DNA of 64,000 bases from Methanoregula formicica SMSP (GTDB taxonomy: Archaea > Halobacteriota > Methanomicrobia > Methanomicrobiales > Methanospirillaceae). Below are positions 18,168 through 25,075 of the stretch, piece after piece (positions within the stretch are counted from its first letter, which is position 1; every line of letters starts with the position of its first letter). The stretch lies in NCBI RefSeq assembly GCF_000327485.1, contig NC_019943.1:1302001-1366000 (forward strand), read 5' to 3'. The notes beneath the pieces were generated by a model. The model saw nothing but the letters and a program-made list of their open reading frames with translations, was not told the origin of the DNA and did no database searches. A program made the position numbers and the translations under genes.

Positions 18168-18314
18168 ATGGCAAAGCCGATAGAGCTTGGACTTATCCTT
18201 GATCGGGACGAGTCAATCAGGTTCCAAAAATATATTGATAATCCGACCTATTCAGAAGAAGGTCGCAAGCTGATCAGGGAAGCAGCGGATCTCGCCGAAA
18301 GATCGCGTTTCTAA
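18168..18314 (+). CDS. 48-aa protein, candidate antitoxin of the GNAT pair
   Basis: A short charged protein beginning MAKPIELGLILDRDE and containing YIDNPTYSEEGRKLIREAA, with two predicted helices and no recognised domain. GAGAGGTG lies six bases before the ATG. The TAA is followed at once by the ATG of the GNAT gene (no gap), so the two are translationally coupled in the order antitoxin-toxin. Known TacA antitoxins are RHH proteins; this one does not look like RHH. If it is an antitoxin it is of another type. The role is inferred from arrangement alone. Confidence 0.7.
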   Translation: MAKPIELGLILDRDESIRFQKYIDNPTYSEEGRKLIREAADLAERSRF

Positions 18315-18896
18315 ATGAGTGTCAGCCTTGATGATCTCGAGTTCGTAGTTCTGACTGCTGATCATCTTCATTATCTCCCCTCTTTTAAATGTAAAAATGC
18401 TGAATTGAAGGGTTATTTGGTGGAGAATGCCTTTCAGGACCAACAAGATCGGACATCTGCAACACGACTTGTTTTTTATCAAGGAAGACTCGTAGGATAT
18501 TTCACATTGGTTACAGACGTCATCAAGAAGAAGGAACTTGATGACAGAGATGGGGATCCTGGTTTCGAATATAGTACGTATCCCGCCTTGAAAATTGCCC
18601 GATTGGCAACCCACCAAGAATTTGAACGGCAAGGAATCGGTCGGGCAATGCTCTTGAAGATTTATTCAATTTGGATCGGACTCACTAAGCATATCGGGTG
18701 TAGGATCATTACAGTCGATGCAAAACCCACCGCTGTTGATTTTTACAAACGGTTTGATTTTCATGAAGCTATCATCGATCCAAGAAAATTGAAGGATCGC
18801 GAGACTGTTCCGCTGTATATTGACATCCATAAGGAACTTGAGAGACTCAGGACAGGCGCACCATTAAGCGATTACGACGAGGCCCGTTCACCATGA
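18315..18896 (+). CDS. GNAT N-acetyltransferase, TacT-toxin-like
   Basis: A 193-aa GNAT-fold protein. The acetyl-CoA loop is in KIARLATHQEFERQGIGRAM (residues about 94-113), and a C-terminal FYKRFDFHEA lies near residue 142. This pattern (RLA-hydrophobic ... RGQGIGxxLL ... FYxxxGF) matches the TacT/AtaT-style toxins that acetylate charged tRNAs, and also ordinary GNAT enzymes. The short coupled upstream gene and the position 300 bp from a tRNA-Leu within an integrated element favour a toxin role. The actual substrate is unknown. Confidence 0.82.
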   Translation: MSVSLDDLEFVVLTADHLHYLPSFKCKNAELKGYLVENAFQDQQDRTSATRLVFYQGRLVGYFTLVTDVIKKKELDDRDGDPGFEYSTYPALKIARLATHQEFERQGIGRAMLLKIYSIWIGLTKHIGCRIITVDAKPTAVDFYKRFDFHEAIIDPRKLKDRETVPLYIDIHKELERLRTGAPLSDYDEARSP

Positions 18897-18971
18897 GAGA
18901 GTGCTACAGAAACACATGGTGTGGCTCTCTTGATGGAAAGTATATTGGGTGTTGCATATAGACTGTGATTC

Positions 18972-19130
18972 ATGGCTGCTGGAAAAAAAGTTTTAAAAAT
19001 AAAACCGGGAGAATATGGGGAGCACCAGATAGAAAAGGTCGATAAATTGCTTAGAAATGGATATTCGGTTATCGTTATTGAGGAGGATCCAAACGGTAAC
19101 GAGATTAACCGGTCTGAGTTCTCACCGTAG
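18972..19130 (+). CDS. Hypothetical protein, 52 aa
   Basis: A 52-codon frame starting MAAGKKVLKIKPGEYGE and continuing KVDKLLRNGYSVIVIEEDP, a plausible alpha/beta mini-domain with a basic N-terminus and acidic C-terminus. It lies 75 bp after the GNAT gene on the same strand and may belong to that transcript. No recognisable family and no clear ribosome-binding site. The amino-acid composition looks coding, which is the main support. Confidence 0.5.
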   Translation: MAAGKKVLKIKPGEYGEHQIEKVDKLLRNGYSVIVIEEDPNGNEINRSEFSP

Positions 19131-19138
19131 TGCTGCCG

Positions 19139-19321
19139 TCACACCCTATGCTTGGACCTGCTGACCCTCGCCATCTGATAACACTGATCCCCGCGTTTCT
19201 TCCACTCTTCGCAGGCCTCGAGCCGGCAGGGTTTCAGAGAGGTATCCATATCCCCGTGCATTTCGATCATTTTGGAAATCGTGTTGTGCTTCATACACCA
19301 GCGGGAGGCGATCTCGTCCAT
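19139..19321 (-). CDS. Possible 60-aa protein, HTH-like and Cys-containing
   Basis: A 60-codon minus-strand frame with IASRWCMKHNTISKMIEMHG, which could be a helix-turn-helix, followed by CRLEACEEW and QCYQMAR. It may be a fragment of a larger phage-type regulator. No good ribosome-binding site. The surrounding 19131-19507 stretch otherwise holds only a 12-bp palindrome (CCGAATATTCGG, 19405-19416) and a tandem ACTCCGAAA pair (19488-19505). Low certainty. Confidence 0.35.
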   Translation of the reverse strand: MDEIASRWCMKHNTISKMIEMHGDMDTSLKPCRLEACEEWKKRGDQCYQMARVSRSKHRV

Positions 19322-19507
19322 GCGATCAGGGTCCGACCCTGGGGATATGCCCTCAGGCTATGAGCGGTGAGAAAGTGAATGATTTGTGACACTCTTTTTT
19401 GTTACCGAATATTCGGCAAGTGATTTTCACGTCGTTGACATTTGACACAGGCTGCTCGTGAATGAAGAGAAATATCTTTTTTTATAGACTCCGAAAACTC
19501 CGAAAAC

Positions 19508-19900
19508 TCATTTGAAATGAGCGCCACAATTTTGACAAAATTTTACATAAACAAAATTCAGACTTAAACAGCTGGAGCATTGTTTGTACGGGTTCCCACC
19601 AAGGACAACCTTTCGGGACCTTGTGCGAGGTTGTGTAGATGGTTTGTTCTGACTCCATTCGAGAATATTCTTCTTGATGGCCGCATCAATGTCATTCATC
19701 ATCTTCTGATAACAATCCGGATTTTCTGACAGATCAACCAATGGCCACGGATCTATAGAATATCTCCTATTGTGAGGATCTTTGGCTCTGATCTCCCACT
19801 CTACATTTTCTCCGGCTTGTAGTCGTGATCCGAGGTCTCGATCCTCTTGAGAAAGCTCGGACTCCTCTAATATGGATTTGGGGTCTTCCCTCTTGCTCAT
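19508..19900 (-). CDS. Zinc-ribbon protein of unknown function
   Basis: A 130-aa protein with an acidic N-terminus (SILEESELSQEDRDLGSRL) and a basic linker. A C-terminal zinc ribbon reads CSSC...CQNCG over the last ~20 residues. ATG 19900 is chosen because the open frame upstream of it overlaps the neighbouring RHH-like gene. It is the most promoter-distal gene of the minus-strand run that begins at 21918. Zinc ribbons of this shape serve in protein or nucleic-acid contacts; nothing more specific can be said. Confidence 0.65.
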   Translation of the reverse strand: MSKREDPKSILEESELSQEDRDLGSRLQAGENVEWEIRAKDPHNRRYSIDPWPLVDLSENPDCYQKMMNDIDAAIKKNILEWSQNKPSTQPRTRSRKVVLGGNPYKQCSSCLSLNFVYVKFCQNCGAHFK

Positions 19901-19941
19901 GAATGACTGATTGATGGTGGAATAAAAAAAGGTTGGGGGGA

Positions 19942-20217
19942 TTAGGATGTTGTTGAGGCTGCAGCAGCCCATTGTTTACGACCGGTATAGAGTGTCGCGG
20001 GATACACATCCAGGAGATGGTATTTTTCGATGAGACGGGAGCGCTCAAGCATAGAGATTTCTCCGCTTTCGAGCATGAAGCCCTCCATACTGGAGGCGAT
20101 GTTGCCCCGCATCTCATCGTCCCGGTTCAAGCCGGTGATCCGATAATACTCTTCGATGAACTCCGCCCATCGGGCCGGGACTCTGATTTTGAGTGTTGCC
20201 ATTTTCTCTTTTACCAT
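19942..20217 (-). CDS. RHH-like DNA-binding protein, 91 aa
   Basis: The N-terminus MATLKIRVPARWAEFIEEYY resembles the strand and first helix of ribbon-helix-helix regulators, and about 70 mostly helical residues follow. GGAGG lies seven bases before the ATG at 20217, fixing the start; a second in-frame ATG is at 20202. It lies between a Cys-rich 65-aa gene and the zinc-ribbon gene. A related RHH-like protein is encoded two genes upstream at 20775-21014, so the operon carries two such modules. The DNA target is unknown. Confidence 0.65.
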   Translation of the reverse strand: MVKEKMATLKIRVPARWAEFIEEYYRITGLNRDDEMRGNIASSMEGFMLESGEISMLERSRLIEKYHLLDVYPATLYTGRKQWAAAASTTS

Positions 20218-20219
20218 TA

Positions 20220-20417
20220 TTACGCCTCCGCTAACAGTGGGGATCCGCCGAGAAGATCGCGATACTCAGGGAGGTCCATCGGGTCGAACGTGATCTCACC
20301 TGCAAAAATAATATTGGTTTGACCGCGGGCCACATCCTCCAGGAATGCCCGGGTGCATGGCTCGAACTCTGGGCACAGTTCGCAGTCCGGCACGTTCGGG
20401 CAGCCAGCCGCGATCAT
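20220..20417 (-). CDS. Cys-rich hypothetical protein, 65 aa
   Basis: The start MIAAGCPNVPDCELCPEFEPC holds four cysteines in spacing able to bind a metal or cluster. An acidic tail with PMDLPEYRDLLGG follows. It overlaps the upstream 119-aa gene by 4 bases (ATGA) and ends two bases before the RHH-like start. No family recognised; the tight packing supports it being a real gene. Confidence 0.6.
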   Translation of the reverse strand: MIAAGCPNVPDCELCPEFEPCTRAFLEDVARGQTNIIFAGEITFDPMDLPEYRDLLGGSPLLAEA

Positions 20418-20773
20418 GCCGGCACCCCCCGGCCGCGCTGCGACATTGATTCCGCGATCTTATCGGCCACTTTTTTAAGGAATTTTTCATCGTCGAGTAT
20501 CTTTTGAACGAGGTCCTCAGTAGCTCGATCTCCCTCTTCAATCAGGACGGGCATGGAATACGGCATGTTCTTCTCAAGGGTGTTGGTGTTGTGCTTCTGG
20601 ATGAATGCCATGATGATGTTCCCGCGGTCACTTCCGGATATCTGGGAGCTCTCGCCGAGTGGAACGAAGCCGGAAGGAATCCGGCGGGTGAAGAGGAGCG
20701 CCTCGCCGCTGCCAGCGTCGGTATCGGTGCAGGCGATATGGTCGATGAACTCATCGAGTGGGTCTTTCGCCAT
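20414..20773 (-). CDS. Unknown family X protein, 119 aa (copy 2)
   Basis: Begins MAKDPLDEFIDHIACTDTDA and continues LLFTRRIPSGFVPLG. The same pattern, (F/L)IDHIAC...LF-R-(I/V)P-GF, opens the 121-aa protein at 21014-21379, so the two are paralogues from an old duplication. The C-terminal half is different and helical (ATEDLVQKILDDEKFLKKV). Start at 20773 is one base past the stop of the RHH-like gene. I do not recognise the family. Confidence 0.65.
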   Translation of the reverse strand: MAKDPLDEFIDHIACTDTDAGSGEALLFTRRIPSGFVPLGESSQISGSDRGNIIMAFIQKHNTNTLEKNMPYSMPVLIEEGDRATEDLVQKILDDEKFLKKVADKIAESMSQRGRGVPA

Positions 20774-20774
20774 C

Positions 20775-21014
20775 TTAACGGCCCTCCTCAGATACCGGCC
20801 CCTGCCACATCGATTCGAGGTCAGCATGAAGATTACTTCTGACGGCCTCCCGGACGTACTCTCCGACATCGATATCCTTATCCTCCCACTCTTGAAGGGT
20901 CACGATCATACTGACCCATTTTTTCGGGAGCCTGGCTTTTACCTCCACCATGTTCTCAGTGTTCTGCCTCAGGAGCGCCTGGGCCTCTACGTCAGTCTGA
21001 TCTTTATCTGACAT
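20775..21014 (-). CDS. RHH-like DNA-binding protein, 79 aa
   Basis: After a short acidic N-terminus, NMVEVKARLPKKWVSMIVTL and DVGEYVREAVRSNLHADLE give a strand-helix-helix pattern of CopG/RHH type. ATG 21014 shares one base with the stop of the upstream family X gene (TAATG), so coupling is likely. The alternation of family X and RHH genes (X, RHH, X, Cys-rich, RHH) suggests that the pairs were duplicated together. It may autoregulate the operon. Confidence 0.65.
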   Translation of the reverse strand: MSDKDQTDVEAQALLRQNTENMVEVKARLPKKWVSMIVTLQEWEDKDIDVGEYVREAVRSNLHADLESMWQGPVSEEGR

Positions 21015-21379
21015 TAGGCGCACCCCGCTGCACGGGCCGCTGATGTACGGCAAACGATTTTCGAGATCCCTCTCATGGTGATCGGTCTGTCATCGATGGT
21101 ATCACAGAGCAGATCCCCGACACGCACTCCGGACTTCAATAAGACCGTTGAAGGGCATACAGCTCCCGGCTCTATATCTCGCGATAGGACCTTTGCCAGC
21201 ATCCCCATAGAGAGATCCGCTTTAAGGTCGGCAGGGATATGGAAGTCCATAATCCGGGAGAATCCCTCAGGGACCTCATCACGGAACAGGACGCAATCGA
21301 TCGCGCCATTGCCGGCATGGTTGCAGGCAATATGATCAATGAGGGCTCTGAATGGGTTTTCATTGGTTTTGGCTGCCAT
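21014..21379 (-). CDS. Unknown family X protein, 121 aa (copy 1)
   Basis: Opens MAAKTNENPFRALIDHIACN followed by VLFRDEVPEGFSRI, matching the 119-aa protein downstream. The C-terminal half differs (SGVRVGDLLCDTIDD...). ATG 21379 lies just past the stop of the 178-aa gene; the longer open frame upstream overlaps that gene and is rejected. Function unknown. Four cysteines are scattered, with no clear metal motif. Confidence 0.65.
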   Translation of the reverse strand: MAAKTNENPFRALIDHIACNHAGNGAIDCVLFRDEVPEGFSRIMDFHIPADLKADLSMGMLAKVLSRDIEPGAVCPSTVLLKSGVRVGDLLCDTIDDRPITMRGISKIVCRTSAARAAGCA

Positions 21380-21381
21380 AC

Positions 21382-21918
21382 TCAAAACCCCGTCGCGAGT
21401 CCGGCGCGGATGTTCCGGCCAACTGATACCTGGGCAGGACGCGGGGCCTCCGGCTGGTTGTTCTTGATCCGGGAGATGTGTGCGGAGCGGATCTTCTGGT
21501 TCACGACCTGAAGGAGGGTAGTCCACGAGACCACCATATCCCCGTCGCTTGTGCTGGTCTGGATCTTGAGGGCCTTGCCGCTCACGGTCCGGCATGCGTA
21601 CCCGATCTTATCAGTGACCTGAGTGCCATCGATGCCCTGCCGGATCTGCTTAACCGGGGCGGGCGGGGCGAACCGGTCGCGGACCAGGCGCTCCAGGTCC
21701 CGCGTCTCGATGATTGCTTCGTGGGTCTTGTCGAAGGCGGAATACCTGATACGAAGGGCCTGCCCGGCCATGGCGATCGAGCCGGTCCGGACGAACGGCG
21801 ACCCGATGATAACGATTTTTTGTGCTGATGGCGATACACTGATGGCGGATCCTGTTCCCTGAGCTTCCAGGCGCGGGACCGGGCCGCCAATCGTTTCTGA
21901 TGTTTCCTGTTGTAACAT
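21382..21918 (-). CDS. Hypothetical protein, 178 aa, first gene of the RHH/X operon
   Basis: A soluble-looking protein with a central alpha/beta region (KIVIIGSPFVRTGSIAMAG, then ETRDLERLVRDRF) and a basic C-terminal third. No domain recognised. The start at 21918 is supported by AAGGTGA seven bases upstream. It heads the minus-strand operon running to 19508 and is divergent from the AbrB gene at 22011. The 92-bp intergenic region with repeated TAAGT/ACTTA boxes probably controls both directions. Confidence 0.7.
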   Translation of the reverse strand: MLQQETSETIGGPVPRLEAQGTGSAISVSPSAQKIVIIGSPFVRTGSIAMAGQALRIRYSAFDKTHEAIIETRDLERLVRDRFAPPAPVKQIRQGIDGTQVTDKIGYACRTVSGKALKIQTSTSDGDMVVSWTTLLQVVNQKIRSAHISRIKNNQPEAPRPAQVSVGRNIRAGLATGF

Positions 21919-22010
21919 CACGCTCACCTTTTTGGTAAGTATTTCACTTACTACAATAATAAGTAAAACGTTAAAGTATAAATACATTACTTACTAAAAT
22001 ACTTATTATA
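21919..22010. promoter_or_regulatory. Divergent promoter/operator region with five TAAGT/ACTTA boxes
   Basis: A 92-bp AT-rich region between two divergent genes. Pentamers TAAGT or ACTTA occur at 21936-21940, 21946-21950, 21960-21964, 21989-21993 and 22001-22005. The first two form the perfect dyad GTAAGT-ATTTC-ACTTAC. A TATA-like TATAAATA at 21977-21984 is about 27-30 bp upstream of the AbrB gene start. This arrangement suits binding by the adjacent AbrB or RHH regulator. Confidence 0.6.
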
Positions 22011-22187
22011 ATGCCAAAGGAAGGAAAAGGCCGGATTATTAAACTGAGTGATAAAGCGGATACGAGATACGTTTCGATCCCAGCAAAAGTTGCGAGTGAT
22101 AGTCAATTCCCTTTCTCTGATGGTGAAGAGGTCCGCGTGATCATTCACCCGGATAAGAAGTGCCTCACGGTGTCGAAGATTGAATAA
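22011..22187 (+). CDS. AbrB/SpoVT-like DNA-binding protein, 58 aa
   Basis: A small swapped-hairpin type regulator. The core reads GRIIKLSDKADTRYVSIPAK and then FSDGEEVRVIIHPDKKCLTV, the usual I-P-x-x-(V/I) and G-(E/D)-x-V pattern of AbrB domains. The ATG is ~30 bp after a TATA-like box with no ribosome-binding site in between, so the transcript is likely leaderless. Divergent from the RHH/X operon, whose control region carries multiple boxes, making it the natural candidate repressor. A second AbrB gene lies at 29366-29536. Confidence 0.72.
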   Translation: MPKEGKGRIIKLSDKADTRYVSIPAKVASDSQFPFSDGEEVRVIIHPDKKCLTVSKIE

Positions 22188-22487
22188 TTAAACGGCTCTT
22201 TTCTCTACCCTCATTTTGGCAAGATTTTTGCGATATCGTTCTGCCACTTCAGGGATGGCGAATATTTCAGATTCTGTTATTTCTATCTCTTTTTGGAGCG
22301 CATCTATTTGAGCGTCGATACCTCGGGATTGCATTCGATATAGGCGCACTTTCAATGCCAACTCATCTTCCAAACGTTTGATCTCATCACCATCTCTACA
22401 TTGCCTTTCATAATCACCTTTTAGTTTATCAAATGCGATCCGATTGTTCCGGATTCTTTTGCCTATTAAATCGTTCTTATCTTCCAT
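22188..22487 (-). CDS. Coiled-coil hypothetical protein, 99 aa
   Basis: Strongly helical and charged, with heptad-like stretches DEIKRLEDELALKVRLYRMQ and IDAQIDALQKEIEITESEI. Probably an extended coiled coil; no catalytic motif. Convergent with the AbrB gene (stops adjacent at 22187/22188). The two genes flanking its start are divergent from each other, so it has its own promoter near 22490-22540. Confidence 0.6.
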   Translation of the reverse strand: MEDKNDLIGKRIRNNRIAFDKLKGDYERQCRDGDEIKRLEDELALKVRLYRMQSRGIDAQIDALQKEIEITESEIFAIPEVAERYRKNLAKMRVEKRAV

Positions 22488-22584
22488 AAGTTACTGATAT
22501 CAAAAACTTGTTAAAAGGTTTTTCATTTAGAGCATTGTGAGAAGTTTCCATACCTTTTTTTCGTTACACTCCCCTCCTGACAAT

Positions 22585-23652
22585 ATGGCTAAACGAGCAC
22601 AGAACCGCGGAGATCGGAAATCTCCCATATCTAAAGCAGCTCACGCGCCCGTCACCCATGCCGATGTAGATTACCTAAAGCGATTCTTCCCGGCTCACAA
22701 GGTCGATGCAGCGATAAAAGACAGGGATCTGGTACTGATCGACAAAACACCATTGAAAATGATAAAATCACCCATGCCCGCGTCAGCAGCAGCGAAACCC
22801 CCTCTGTACCGGACCAGTGCTGACATCGCACGGTACCAACGGGACTACGGGATATCACCCGAGCGCATCCAGCAGATGAAGGACGACGGGGATCTGATCG
22901 AGATCGACGAACTATTATTGAACAATATGAAATCTCCCATACCCGGAGCAGCAGTAAAAGCCCCGATCCCCGTCAATCCGACCGAGCTAGCATGGTTCCG
23001 CGAACATTTCGGAGACCAAGTCACGGCCTCTGCTCTGGCCAAGGGGAAGATCAAGATCGTTGATGAACAACCTACCCTGTACCGGACCCGCGCCGATCTT
23101 GAGCGCGTGGCGGCCCGAGAAATCCCTGGCGTGACTCCCGACCTCCTAGAGGCGATGGTACACGATGGACAGATCGTATTGATTGACAAACCATCATTGA
23201 AAAAAATGAGATCTCTTATACCCGAAGCAGCAGCAACATATCCCCTGACCCGGCAGAACATCGCCAACATCAAGCGTGATTTCCCGATGTATGCGCAGGA
23301 ACTCGACGCGATGATTGCCGAGGGAGAAGTATCGATTATCGACGAACAGAAGACATGTGTATCATACATACGTGAAATTCATACCTGTAAACAGTGTAAT
23401 CGGTCGATTCCAAGCGATGCGAACTATTGTCCATATTGTGCCGAACCGGTGGGGAGCCTTCAAACGAAAAGGAAATCCACATTACCCGTAAAGGATCCCC
23501 TGTACCGTACTACCGCAGAGCTGGAAGAGTATCAGAGGGTGTATGGGATCTCCCCGGAGACGATCCAGAGCATGAAGGATCGCGGCCGGTTGGTGGAGAT
23601 TGATGAACAGATCGGTAATGCAAATATCAAAAACACCAGAAAAAAGAAATAA
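22585..23652 (+). CDS. Modular protein with six ~40-50-residue repeats and a zinc ribbon
   Basis: A 355-aa protein composed of about six copies of one unit. Its rough form is PLYRTxADIxxYxRDYGISP, then xxIQxMKDDGxLxxIDE, often followed by a tail like LKKMKSPIPEAA. Copies start near residues 22, 72, 125, 165, 217 and 310. A four-Cys zinc ribbon (CKQCNRS...CPYCAEP) sits between copies five and six. The repeats diverge but keep an IDE or IDK end. ATG 22585 is chosen, with the frame upstream lacking a start signal. Function unknown; the form suggests a scaffold or a binding protein. No family recognised. Confidence 0.8.
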   Translation: MAKRAQNRGDRKSPISKAAHAPVTHADVDYLKRFFPAHKVDAAIKDRDLVLIDKTPLKMIKSPMPASAAAKPPLYRTSADIARYQRDYGISPERIQQMKDDGDLIEIDELLLNNMKSPIPGAAVKAPIPVNPTELAWFREHFGDQVTASALAKGKIKIVDEQPTLYRTRADLERVAAREIPGVTPDLLEAMVHDGQIVLIDKPSLKKMRSLIPEAAATYPLTRQNIANIKRDFPMYAQELDAMIAEGEVSIIDEQKTCVSYIREIHTCKQCNRSIPSDANYCPYCAEPVGSLQTKRKSTLPVKDPLYRTTAELEEYQRVYGISPETIQSMKDRGRLVEIDEQIGNANIKNTRKKK

Positions 23653-23795
23653 CTCCCAATGGATCTGGCAGACAAGTCGTGTCTTGGAAAGCGCCCCATT
23701 CCTTTGAGTACCCTGCGCTTCTGTTGGCGTTTCTCGGTGTCGATCGATGGATTATACCCCCGCGATGAATTAGCCCTCACTCTTATCTCATATTT

Positions 23796-23905
23796 TTGAC
23801 GTTACGTCAAGCCCGGGCCGGCAGCAACCAGCCTGATCAACCTGAGAGGACATTTTGTCCTTGCCGGATTTGTCAATCAATCAAACGATAAAAGGAGCGA
23901 ACGGA
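23796..23905 (+). repeat. Structured repeat R1
   Basis: Starts with hairpin TTGACG-TTA-CGTCAA (23796-23810). A block GTCAAGCCCGG..CGGCAG...GATCAACC follows, then an inner hairpin GGACA-TTT-TGTCC (23848-23860), a TGCCGG able to pair back with CCGGCA, and the block TCAATCAAACGATAAAAGGA. About 31 of 37 bases of the first block and 19 of 20 of the last are shared with R2 (24964-25075), while the middle differs. Direct orientation, 1.17 kb apart. Confidence 0.65.
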
Positions 23906-24134
23906 TCGAAGGTGCACATGTAACATGTGCAGGCATGAGGGTATGACAAACGGATGAGGCCTTGGTCGTTTGTCCGATCCTTTCGCCCGCTGAGGTGAGG
24001 TTAATCGCTGTGGTGGGCACTAGGCCCGGTCGCATAATTTGCCGGGCCCTGCAGATCCTGCCGGACCTTCAGAACCGAGACCTGGCAGCGGAAAGTGTAG
24101 ACAACCGGCGACTGTTATGTCTCATAACCGGAGA

Positions 24135-24176
24135 GGTAGACATTTTGTCTACCACTTGGGGACGTTACGTCCCCAA
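24135..24176. repeat. Two adjacent perfect hairpins
   Basis: GGTAGACA-TTT-TGTCTACC (24135-24153, 8-bp stem) and, two bases later, TTGGGGACG-TTA-CGTCCCCAA (24156-24176, 9-bp stem). Both end in the tip GAC(A/G)-TT(T/A)-(T/C)GTC shared with hairpins at 23796, 23848, 26531 and 26834. The outer stem bases differ while pairing is kept. Confidence 0.75.
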
Positions 24177-24330
24177 CCTGGTACGTACCCAATGCCGGGA
24201 AGGCCGAGAAAGTTTACCCACTCTATTATGGAGGTTTCCGTGTCAGTCAGCGTTCATCTGTGTTGATGGATGAATGGTTCCGGAATCAATTTAGGCATCT
24301 TTATGTTGTTATTAGAATACAACGGATCAC

Positions 24331-24933
24331 ATGGGCATCCTGAATTTATTTGTGAAATTATTATCCAGCACCAGTAAATCTGATCCTCGGCAATCACGAT
24401 CGAGCTCTTTTAATGCCTCCGGGGGTGGACGGATTGATTACAACCAGCTCCTAAAAAATGCCGTTGCGCAATTACCCCCTGAGGCCGTGACAATCCCAAA
24501 CATTGGAGTTATTGAACCGATCTGTCCTTATTGTCACAAAGCTCTGAAAAAGATGCCAACTCGAAAAACCGCATGCGAATTTTGCGGAAATGCAATCCGG
24601 GTAACAAAACGTCCATTCGATAAAAAGAAAGCACTTTTTACTGAATCACAACTGTCACAGGTAGAAGAATTAACTGCATTATATGAAGCAATAAAAAAAA
24701 TGCCGAATAACCTTCGGATTTTTAAGCGTGAACTAAATGAGTATCAGGATCTGGGATTGACTCAATGGAAATTCTTAGGGTGTCATGATGAACGCGCAGC
24801 ACCGATAGAGAGAGAACTCGATGGGAGAGTTGTTGAAATCGGATCCGAAGACGAGAAGAGGATGCTGGTATACCTGGTGGATCCCCGTTACCGGTTCTGT
24901 ACAAACGCTGTAATCGAAAGCAGACGTAAATGA
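24331..24933 (+). CDS. Zinc-ribbon protein with possible Mu-F/SPP1-gp7-like tail, 200 aa
   Basis: The N-terminal 45 residues are Ser-rich. A zinc ribbon CPYCHKA...CEFCGNA lies near residues 65-92, a helical stretch follows, and the C-terminal ~55 residues contain CHDERAAPIERELDGRV and later DPRYRFCTNAVI. The D-x-R ... LDG ... P/R-x-x-C spacing recalls the C-terminal domain of phage head-morphogenesis (minor head) proteins, but the match is short and the usual histidine is replaced. It is flanked by direct repeats R1 and R2. If the similarity holds, it is the only virion-like trace in the element. Confidence 0.65.
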   Translation: MGILNLFVKLLSSTSKSDPRQSRSSSFNASGGGRIDYNQLLKNAVAQLPPEAVTIPNIGVIEPICPYCHKALKKMPTRKTACEFCGNAIRVTKRPFDKKKALFTESQLSQVEELTALYEAIKKMPNNLRIFKRELNEYQDLGLTQWKFLGCHDERAAPIERELDGRVVEIGSEDEKRMLVYLVDPRYRFCTNAVIESRRK

Positions 24934-24963
24934 CAATAAAATTGCAATAAAATTGTAATAAAA

Positions 24964-25075
24964 TGACAATAAAATTGTCAAGCCCGGCTCGGCAGTTACC
25001 CGCCCGATCAACCGCTCGGAGAACAAACCCCCCTTTGCAGGCTTGATAGTCAATCAAACGATCAAAGGAAGAGTC
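24964..25075 (+). repeat. Structured repeat R2
   Basis: Starts with hairpin TGACAAT-AAA-ATTGTCA (24964-24980), preceded by tandem AATAAAATTG units from 24935. It then shares GTCAAGCCCGG..CGGCAG...GATCAACC and TCAATCAAACGATCAAAGGA with R1. TCAAGCC pairs with GGCTTGA in the middle. The leading hairpin keeps its position but has a different stem from R1, which looks like conserved structure. It begins 31 bases after the stop of the 200-aa gene. Confidence 0.62.

Larger units (their letters stand above)
23653..24330. other. 678-bp intergenic region rich in hairpins
   Basis: No convincing gene. It holds the first copy of a duplicated ~100-bp sequence (23796-23905) and two long perfect hairpins (24135-24176). 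Open frames here lack start signals and have irregular composition. It may encode a non-coding RNA or carry binding sites. Confidence 0.55.

Noticed and set aside
18171-18314. RHH-type TacA antitoxin
   Set aside because: The 48-residue protein has no RHH strand-helix-helix pattern; kept as a candidate antitoxin of another type only.
23962-24273. A 103-codon plus-strand frame
   Set aside because: Runs through two perfect hairpins and has no start signal or coding-like composition.
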